This document shows, piece by piece, positions 58,271-64,000 of a stretch of DNA of 64,000 bases. The notes below the pieces were generated by a model. The model had not been told where the DNA came from. It saw only the letters and a program-made list of their open reading frames with translations, and ran no database searches. Each line of letters starts with the position of its first letter. Within the stretch, counting starts at the first letter, position 1. Source of the DNA: an uncultured Bacteroidales bacterium (GTDB taxonomy: Bacteria > Bacteroidota > Bacteroidia > Bacteroidales > P3); NCBI GenBank assembly GCA_949291555.1, contig CASEWE010000006.1, positions 1 through 64,000 of the forward strand. The letters run 5' to 3'. Both the position numbers and the translations under genes were made by a program.

Positions 58271-58396
58271 CCGATCCGCCATCGGGACGGGTTCTGCTGC
58301 AGACGGGAATATTTCCATCATCAAGGAAATACGCCGATCTTCCGATGCGAAAAAGCAAGGAAGGAAGCAGAACCCGCCCGGGCAGGCGGATACCGG
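58271..58396 (+). ncRNA. Candidate structured RNA or long imperfect hairpin after tnaA
   Basis: Nested pairings: CCG/CGG (58271-58273, 58394-58396), ATCCGCC/GGCGGAT (58274-58280, 58385-58391), and CGGGTTCTGCT/AGCAGAACCCG (58288-58298, 58366-58376). Inside lies a stem AGACGG...CCGATCT extended by TATTTCC/GGAAATA (58310-58316, 58325-58331), and a weak TCC/GGA hairpin. It sits between the tnaA stop and tamL. It matches no riboswitch class I recognise, and either strand could be the functional one. Confidence 0.4.
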
Positions 58397-58628
58397 CCTC
58401 CGGGCTCTCCGGTTCCTGCCTTTTGCCGCAAGGGTTGCCGAAGCCGGCAGCCGGCGCGGAAATCCTCAAGCAAGCCCGGACCTTGATTCATAGCCGTGCA
58501 CGCCTTGCCGGCAAGTCCGGACAGGGTGTCCGGGAAAACAGCCATGGCAATTTCCCCGGGCGTCCTTTTCTTTTCATCTTTCCCGATTCCCTTGCACGGA
58601 TTCCCGTGATTGCCCAACAAGTTTTTGC

Positions 58629-61040
58629 ATGCCTGTGCCTTTGACCCGTTTCCGTCCCTCGCTGTCGCTCGGCCTCGTGGCGGGCTTTTTCTTGCTATGG
58701 GCCTGCGGGTGCAACAGCATGAAGAAGGTCCCCGAAGGCGAAAGCCTGCTGGTGGCCAATAAAGTAAAGGTCAAAGGGAAAGGCATTGTCTCCAATTCCG
58801 ACATGCTGAACATGATGGCCCAGGAGCCGAACAGCCGCTTCTTCGGAGCCCGCCTCAAACTCAGCCTGTACAACTGGGCCGACGACCAGAAACAGAACTG
58901 GTGGAACAACAAGCTCCGGGAAATCGGGGAGCCTCCGGCCATTTTCGATTCCTCGGCCGTTTCGGCTTCCCAGGAAAGAATCCTCTCGTATGCAAGCAGC
59001 AAAGGGTATTTCCATCCCATGCTCATTACCGAAATCCGGCGGAAAGGGAAAGAAAACCGCAAAGTGAGCGTCCACTACGTGCTGCAACTCGACCAGCCTT
59101 ACCACATCCGCAACATAAGCTTGCACGTGCTCGACGACAGCTTGCGCGACGAGCTTTCGGGCTGGAAAGAGGAAACGCTTCTCAAAACGGGCATGCAGTA
59201 CCAAGTAAGCCTGCTCGACAACGAACGCAAACGCATTGCCGAAAAACTGCAGAACCACGGCTACTGGACCTTCAACAAGGACCACATCACCTACATTGTC
59301 GATAGCGCGCTCCAAAGCAAACAGATGGATGTGTCGCTGTACGTGCGGAAAATGGGGTCGAACGTCATGGACAGCCTCACCGGAAGGCCCCTGCTCTTCA
59401 GCCACAAACGCTACAAGATAGGCGACGTCTACATCCAGCCCCAAAGCCGTTCGCAAGTCGCCCAGCCCTCCTCGGGCTTCGACACCATCCTCGTCGAGAA
59501 CATAACCCGGCGCGAAAAGCGCAAAGGCATCTCCGGCCCGGTCTATTCCTTCATCCTCAACCAAGGGAAGCCCATCATTAAATACAAACCCATCATCCAG
59601 AAGACTTTCCTGAAAAGCGGGGATTACTATTCGGCAATGAATGTCCGGAAAACCTACGACAACCTCGGCGACCTGAGGGCCTTCCAATACACCAATATCA
59701 GCCTTTCCGAAAGGGCGTACGACTCCTCCTTGTCGTTTTACGAAAACAACTTGCTCGACTGCCACATACAAATGATCCAAGGCAGCCGGTTCGGGTTCAG
59801 CATCGAAGGCCAGCTCACCACCAGCTCGGGAATCCAGGGCATCGCGGCCAATGTCGTTTTCCAAAACCGCAATACTTTCGGAGGCGGGGAAATCTTCAAC
59901 TTGAAGGTGCGCGGCATGTACGAGCTGCAGGCCACCCTCGACAACAACCGCAACCGGACTTTCCTCAACACATTCGAAACCAAGGTGGAAGCCAGCCTCG
60001 AATTTCCCCGCTTCCTCCTGCCCGTAAGCCTGGATCGTTTTTCGCAGTATTTCCGGCCCACCAGCATCCTTTCGGCAAGCTACAGCTACCAGCACAAGAA
60101 AGACTATTCGCGCGGCATTTTCAACGCCACTTTCGGCTACCATTGGAGACAGGGGACCATGGAGCACATCCTCAACCCTATCGAGGCCAGTACTATCCAG
60201 ATGATACAAACCTCGGGCTCTTTCCAAGCCATCCTGGACGAATACCGGCAGAATCAAAACTACCGGCTCTACTACCAGTATACCGACCACTTCATCCTCT
60301 CCCCGCGTTACCAGTTCACGCTCAACGACCAGAAAACCGGGGAAGTGAAAGACTTCAACCACCTCCGCCTGGAAGTCGAAGCGGCTGGGAACCTGCTCTA
60401 CGCCATTGCATACGCCATTCACGGGCAACGGCCGGGAGCCGCCGGCTATGAAATTTTCGGGCTGCCGTTTTCCCAGTACATCCGGGCCGAAGCCGACTAC
60501 CGCCACCACTTCGTCTTCGGGGAAAAGACGGAACTGGTTTTCCGTTCCGCGTTCGGAATCGGCTACAGCTACGGGAACGCCACCTCCATGCCCTATGAAA
60601 AGAGCATGTTCATCGGCGGGAACAGCACGCTGCGGGCCTGGCCGCTTTACCAGCTCGGACCGGGTTCGTACCGGCACCCGGAAGGCAAAAGCGACTTCGA
60701 ACGCCTGGGCGACCTGATGATGGTCTTCAACCTCGAACAACGCTTCCCGATCATCAGCGGGCTTCGCGGGGCCGTATTCCTCGACTTGGGCAATATCTGG
60801 ATCCTGCGTCCCAACGAAGCATTTCCGGGAGGGGAATTCCGCTTCGACAAATTTTACAGGGACTTCGCCTTCGGCACCGGTTTCGGGCTCCGGTACGACT
60901 TCAAGTTCTTCCTCATCCGGGTCGACATAGGAATACCGCTCCGGGATCCCTCCTTGCTGGAAACCGGCGACACCTGGGTCGTCAAACGGCTGAAATGGAA
61001 CGACCTCTTGTTCAATTTCGGCATCGGGTACCCGTTCTGA
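58629..61040 (+). CDS. tamL: BamA/TamA-family outer-membrane lipoprotein (TamL)
   Basis: An 803-residue Omp85-type protein. The N-terminus LVAGFFLLWACGC has a lipobox-like cysteine at 26, as in the lipidated TamA relatives of Bacteroidota. POTRA-like domains follow (SMKKVPEGESLLVANKVKVKG..., SYASSKGYFHPMLITEIRRKG, YSAMNVRKTYDNLGDLRAFQYTNISL), then a 16-strand-type barrel with the family motif region SMFIGGNSTLRAWP and AVFLDLGNIW, ending FNFGIGYPF. It works in outer-membrane protein or lipid transport with TamB. The downstream acyltransferase starts 30 bases later. Confidence 0.88.
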   Translation: MPVPLTRFRPSLSLGLVAGFFLLWACGCNSMKKVPEGESLLVANKVKVKGKGIVSNSDMLNMMAQEPNSRFFGARLKLSLYNWADDQKQNWWNNKLREIGEPPAIFDSSAVSASQERILSYASSKGYFHPMLITEIRRKGKENRKVSVHYVLQLDQPYHIRNISLHVLDDSLRDELSGWKEETLLKTGMQYQVSLLDNERKRIAEKLQNHGYWTFNKDHITYIVDSALQSKQMDVSLYVRKMGSNVMDSLTGRPLLFSHKRYKIGDVYIQPQSRSQVAQPSSGFDTILVENITRREKRKGISGPVYSFILNQGKPIIKYKPIIQKTFLKSGDYYSAMNVRKTYDNLGDLRAFQYTNISLSERAYDSSLSFYENNLLDCHIQMIQGSRFGFSIEGQLTTSSGIQGIAANVVFQNRNTFGGGEIFNLKVRGMYELQATLDNNRNRTFLNTFETKVEASLEFPRFLLPVSLDRFSQYFRPTSILSASYSYQHKKDYSRGIFNATFGYHWRQGTMEHILNPIEASTIQMIQTSGSFQAILDEYRQNQNYRLYYQYTDHFILSPRYQFTLNDQKTGEVKDFNHLRLEVEAAGNLLYAIAYAIHGQRPGAAGYEIFGLPFSQYIRAEADYRHHFVFGEKTELVFRSAFGIGYSYGNATSMPYEKSMFIGGNSTLRAWPLYQLGPGSYRHPEGKSDFERLGDLMMVFNLEQRFPIISGLRGAVFLDLGNIWILRPNEAFPGGEFRFDKFYRDFAFGTGFGLRYDFKFFLIRVDIGIPLRDPSLLETGDTWVVKRLKWNDLLFNFGIGYPF

Positions 61041-61070
61041 CGAATACGGGAAACTTTTCACATCGATAGC

Positions 61071-61673
61071 ATGGGAAATTTTTCAGAAAAAATCCTCGGA
61101 GCCCTCGGCTGGAAAGTGGGCCCGTTCACGCCAAAGGAAGACAAGTACATCCTTATCGTAGCTCCACACACCAGCTGGATGGATTTCGCTATCGGGAAAC
61201 TGGCATTCAATACCAAAGGCATCCCGGCTGTTTTCTTTATCAAAAAGGAATTTTTCGTCTTCCCCCTCGGCTTGCTGCTGAAAAAACTGGGCGGCATGCC
61301 TATCGACCGGAAACACGCGTCTTCCGTGGTGGAACACACGGCCTCCATTGTGGAAAAAAGCCGGCGCATCGCGGTCATCATCACCCCGGAAGGGACACGC
61401 AAGCGGAATCCCGACTGGAAAAAGGGCTTTTACTACTTGGCCAAACGAACCGGCATCCCGGTGTACGCCGGCAAAATAGACTACGGGAAGAAAAGCTGCG
61501 ACATCCTTCCCGGACCGGTCGATACCAGCAAGCCGTTCGTGCAGGTAATGCAGGAACTGGAAGCCCGCTACCAAGGGACCCGGGGCCGGCATCCGGAAAA
61601 CTTCAACTTCTACCACGGACCGGAAGACCGAACGCGATTCCCTGCATCGGGCCGATCGTCATGCGGCGAATAA
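61071..61673 (+). CDS. 1-acyl-sn-glycerol-3-phosphate acyltransferase-like (PlsC family)
   Basis: A 200-residue lipid acyltransferase. The catalytic HX4D motif is HTSWMD, the substrate-binding block is TPEGTRKRNPDWKKGFYYLAKRTGIPVYAG, and FFIKKEFFVFPLGLLLKKLGGMPIDRK holds the third block. There is no obvious transmembrane anchor, only amphipathic hydrophobic stretches. The acceptor may be lysophosphatidate or another lysolipid. It is probably cotranscribed with tamL. The 249 bases to the tRNA hold only short inverted repeats. Confidence 0.82.
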   Translation: MGNFSEKILGALGWKVGPFTPKEDKYILIVAPHTSWMDFAIGKLAFNTKGIPAVFFIKKEFFVFPLGLLLKKLGGMPIDRKHASSVVEHTASIVEKSRRIAVIITPEGTRKRNPDWKKGFYYLAKRTGIPVYAGKIDYGKKSCDILPGPVDTSKPFVQVMQELEARYQGTRGRHPENFNFYHGPEDRTRFPASGRSSCGE

Positions 61674-61922
61674 TGCCGCCTAATACGCGACCGGACCAAG
61701 ACGGAACGCGATCCCAATCAATCGGGCGCGATCCCGCCAAGCAACCTCCTTCGCGCGCTGCCGGCCACGCATCCGGCGGAATGCCGCCAGCCCGGGCCGC
61801 CTGCCGGCTATCGAAGAAGGCCGATTTATTTGTTGTTTTAAAATTATTTGTAAATTAGCGGCCGCTTAAGAAGGCGGAGGAACTATCGATAGTTCCGCAA
61901 GCATCGAAAAGACAAATCTTTA

Positions 61923-62010
61923 GGAGAGGTGGCCGAGTGGTCGAAGGCGCACGCCTGGAAAGTGTGTAAGCGCCAAAAGCGCTTCCAGGGTTCGAATCCC
62001 TGTCTCTCCG
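61923..62010 (+). tRNA. tRNA-Ser (anticodon GGA)
   Basis: An 88-nt tRNA with a long variable arm. Acceptor GGAGAGG pairs with TCTCTCC (one G-U), discriminator G at 62010. The anticodon loop is CTGGAAA, giving GGA, which reads UCC/UCU. The T arm is CAGGGTTCGAATCCCTG. CCA is not encoded. Confidence 0.95.
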
Positions 62011-62092
62011 CAAGGATCACAGCGAATCAAAGCGGTTCGTAAGGTTCACTATCAATAAAAGGAATAAAAAAAAGTAAAAAGTACTGAACACC

Positions 62093-62914
62093 ATGAAAAA
62101 ACTGATTGCATCCCTTTTGTTAGGAGCTTCGTTTGTCCTTGGCCCCGCCCTGATGGCGCAAGACGCGGCCCCCGCTGCCGAAGCTGCCCAAACCGACACC
62201 ACCGCTGTTGCCGAAGCAGCCGCTGAACCTCAAGACGATGCTGCCACCATGACCGTGGCGGAAGAACAAACCGTGAAAAAATCCTTTCACCAGGCCCTGA
62301 AAGAAAAGTTCATCGAAGGGGGTGCCGGCTGGATGGCGCCTATCCTGCTCTGCTTCATCCTCGGCCTTGCCTTGGTTTTCGAAAGGATCGTGTACCTGAA
62401 CCTGGCCACCACCAATACCGAGAAATTGTTGAAAAACGTGGAAGACGCCTTGCAGAAAGGCGGGATACCGGCTGCCAAGGAAGTTTGCCGCAACACCCGC
62501 GGCCCTGTAGCCAGCATCTTCTACCAAGGCTTGGAAAGGGCCGATGACGGCATCGACATGATTGAAAAGTCCGTTACTTCCTACGGCGGGGTTCAAATCG
62601 GCCGTCTGGAAAAGAATATTTCCTGGATCGCGTTCGTTATCGCCGTTGCGCCCATGTTGGGATTCTTGGGAACAGTAGTCGGCATGGTGCAGGCTTTCGA
62701 TGACATCGAAGCTGCCGGCGATATCTCCCCGACCGTTGTTGCCGGCGGTATGAAAGTGGCCTTGTTGACCACCGTATTCGGTCTTATCGTGGCCATCATC
62801 ATCCAAACGTTCTATAACTACCTCAGCTCCAAAATCGATGCCATCGTGAACAAGATGGAAGATGCTTCCATCTCTTTCATGGACTTGATCGTCAAATACA
62901 ACCACGGGAAATAA
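62093..62914 (+). CDS. exbB: MotA/TolQ/ExbB proton channel protein
   Basis: A 273-residue inner-membrane protein that, with ExbD, forms the proton-driven motor for TonB. An N-terminal signal-like segment (MKKLIASLLLGASFVLGPALMAQ) and an Ala/Glu-rich linker precede three membrane helices: MAPILLCFILGLALVFERIVYL, then IAFVIAVAPMLGFLGTVVGMVQAFDDI and GGMKVALLTTVFGLIVAIIIQTFYNYL. The GLLGTV-type motif is GFLGTVVGM. It begins the operon with the 62936, 63280 and 63864 genes. Confidence 0.93.
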   Translation: MKKLIASLLLGASFVLGPALMAQDAAPAAEAAQTDTTAVAEAAAEPQDDAATMTVAEEQTVKKSFHQALKEKFIEGGAGWMAPILLCFILGLALVFERIVYLNLATTNTEKLLKNVEDALQKGGIPAAKEVCRNTRGPVASIFYQGLERADDGIDMIEKSVTSYGGVQIGRLEKNISWIAFVIAVAPMLGFLGTVVGMVQAFDDIEAAGDISPTVVAGGMKVALLTTVFGLIVAIIIQTFYNYLSSKIDAIVNKMEDASISFMDLIVKYNHGK

Positions 62915-62935
62915 TTCGAAAGGAGACATAGCATC

Positions 62936-63274
62936 ATGATAGATACATTGATCGATATTGGGATGTATATAGTCTACGTCCTTGCCATCGTTGCGGTGGT
63001 GGCGGCGATAGGCTTCTCCATCTACCAATTCGCAGGAAATATCAAACAAAGCAAGACGACGCTGTTCGGTATCATCGGTCTGGTAGTGATCTTCGCCATT
63101 TCCTACCTCACTGCTTCCGGTACCGATGTAAGCGAAGCTCTCTTTGAGAAAGTAGGCACCAGTTACGGTTCGTCCAAAATCATCGGTGCAGGCATGAATG
63201 CGTTCTACATCCTTTTTGCCATCACCCTGATCACCTTGATTGCAACCGAAATCGCCAGACCGTTTAAAAAGTAA
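62936..63274 (+). CDS. Small membrane protein of the exb operon
   Basis: A 112-residue protein with three hydrophobic segments (MYIVYVLAIVAVVAAIGFSIYQF, LFGIIGLVVIFAISYLT, AFYILFAITLITLIATEIA) and short charged loops, ending in RPFKK. It sits 21 bases after exbB and 5 bases before exbD. A small membrane protein at this place recurs in Bacteroidota exb operons as far as I recall. It may be a motor subunit or assembly factor; no function is established here. Confidence 0.8.
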   Translation: MIDTLIDIGMYIVYVLAIVAVVAAIGFSIYQFAGNIKQSKTTLFGIIGLVVIFAISYLTASGTDVSEALFEKVGTSYGSSKIIGAGMNAFYILFAITLITLIATEIARPFKK

Positions 63275-63279
63275 AATCC

Positions 63280-63864
63280 ATGGCCAAGAAATCGCCCACC
63301 ATCAACGGAGGGTCCATGTCCGATATTTCGTTCCTGTTGTTGACATTCTTCTTGTTGACATCCTCGATCGATACGGACTTGGGTATCGCGCGGAAATTGC
63401 CGCCACCCCTTCCCCCTGATGCGCCCAAACCTGAAATCCACGACCGCAACGTATTCAAGGTGGCTGTCAATTTCAGGGACGAGCTGCAAGTGCAGGGAAA
63501 GTTGGCAGACATTGCCGACTTGAGGGAAATGGCCAAGGAATTTCTGGCAAACCCGATGAACGACCCCAAAAAATCCGAGAAGGAGATTAAGGAAATCGGT
63601 CTTCTCGGCCCTACTCCGGTATCGAAAGGCGTGGTTTCGTTGCGGAACGACCGCGGTACATCGTACGAGATGTACATCCGGGTCCAAAACGAGCTGACCG
63701 CGGCTTTCCGCGAACTGCGCGATGAATTGTCCGAAGAACGCTTCGGCGTGAAGTTTAACGACCTGAGCCGCGACGCGGAGATCGAAGCCATCCAGAAAGC
63801 CATCCCTTTGACGATCTCGGAAGCCGAACCCACCGCTGCCGGAACAACTACAGGAGGTAACTAA
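63280..63864 (+). CDS. exbD: ExbD/TolR-type biopolymer transport protein, first copy
   Basis: A 194-residue protein with a short cytoplasmic N-terminus, one membrane helix and a periplasmic domain. The helix SMSDISFLLLTFFLLTSSIDTDLGI carries the conserved membrane Asp in MSDISF, which handles protons together with ExbB. The periplasmic part is longer than in E. coli ExbD (141 residues), with an inserted helix (LREMAKEFLANPMNDPKKSEKEIKEIG). Its stop overlaps the start of the next exbD by one base (TAATG). Confidence 0.9.
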   Translation: MAKKSPTINGGSMSDISFLLLTFFLLTSSIDTDLGIARKLPPPLPPDAPKPEIHDRNVFKVAVNFRDELQVQGKLADIADLREMAKEFLANPMNDPKKSEKEIKEIGLLGPTPVSKGVVSLRNDRGTSYEMYIRVQNELTAAFRELRDELSEERFGVKFNDLSRDAEIEAIQKAIPLTISEAEPTAAGTTTGGN

Positions 63865-64000
63865 TGGGAAAGTTTAATAAAAACACGAAGAAAGAGGCTC
63901 CGGAAATCAATACCGGAAGTATGAGCGATATCGTTTTCATGCTCCTGTTCTTCTTCATGGTGATTACCACCATGCGCGAAAGCACCTTGTTCGTGCGCAT
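63864..64000 (+). CDS. exbD: ExbD/TolR-type protein, second copy (partial)
   Basis: The first 45 codons of a second ExbD. The membrane helix again has the conserved Asp (GSMSDIVFMLLFFFMVITTMRE). It is translationally coupled to the preceding exbD by the TAATG overlap. It is cut by the right edge of the window. Two different ExbD subunits per operon is a common arrangement in Bacteroidota. Confidence 0.88.
   Translation, partial: MGKFNKNTKKEAPEINTGSMSDIVFMLLFFFMVITTMRESTLFVR

Overview
The window looks like chromosome from a high-GC member of the Bacteroidota, probably the order Bacteroidales. The evidence is consistent: most intergenic regions carry the Bacteroidota -7 promoter box TAnnTTTG; there are type IX secretion (T9SS) parts (PorT, PorE) and T9SS cargo with C-terminal sorting domains; SecD and SecF are fused; a lipoprotein TamA relative (TamL) is present; exbB-orf-exbD-exbD has the Bacteroidota arrangement; and the tryptophanase is of the Bacteroides type. 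An indole-forming genus such as Alistipes (Rikenellaceae) would fit, but the genus is an inference only. No rRNA, CRISPR array, prophage or complete insertion sequence was seen.

Layout. 1-1833: a secreted leucine-rich-repeat protein with about seventeen 21-residue repeats, cut by the window edge. 2035-3566: two promoter/operator modules with inverted palindrome cores and a SotB-like efflux pump. 3703-6106: an ABC-F ATPase and a small XRE regulator. 6291-11715: a five-gene envelope cluster of unknown function (two LPP20-like proteins, two carboxypeptidase-regulatory-like lipoproteins, one vWA/barrel protein). 11837-18718: mostly leftward genes for prenyl synthesis, dTDP-glucose synthesis, an FAD oxidoreductase, PorT and threonylcarbamoyl-AMP synthase. 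18872-22282: an alkylation-repair pair (AlkA-like, Ogt) behind a strong leader hairpin, then DUF4254 and a GT9 glycosyltransferase. 22307-27852: TrmN6, RimM, a thioesterase, MscS, ribosomal protein S16 and a NosR/RnfG-like FMN-binding membrane protein. 27904-31285: a repeat-borne promoter, alkaline phosphatase and an arginase-fold protein lacking most metal ligands. 31521-47504: two giant InlB-type B-repeat proteins (1947 and 1885 residues), a smaller secreted relative with a T9SS domain, and a TonB-dependent receptor. 47576-56778: PurM, PorE, SecDF and L-asparaginase. 56771-64000: tryptophanase, a candidate structured RNA, TamL, an acyltransferase, tRNA-Ser(GGA) and the exbB/exbD operon, which runs off the end.

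How the genes fit together. Much of the window serves the cell envelope: export across the inner membrane (SecDF), outer-membrane assembly (TamL), T9SS (PorT, PorE) with at least three likely substrates, and energised uptake (ExbB/ExbD, TonB receptor). Asparaginase and tryptophanase face away from each other across a shared intergenic region and both release ammonia from amino acids, which suits an amino-acid-fermenting gut or host-associated anaerobe.

The items most worth a second look are a degenerate retropepsin-like domain at the C-terminus of PorE with a helically phased 11-bp array upstream of its promoter, promoter-carrying dispersed repeats at two loci, the structured element after tnaA, the uncharacterised envelope cluster, the mirrored operators before sotB, and the giant repeat-protein pair of which one lacks a sorting domain.
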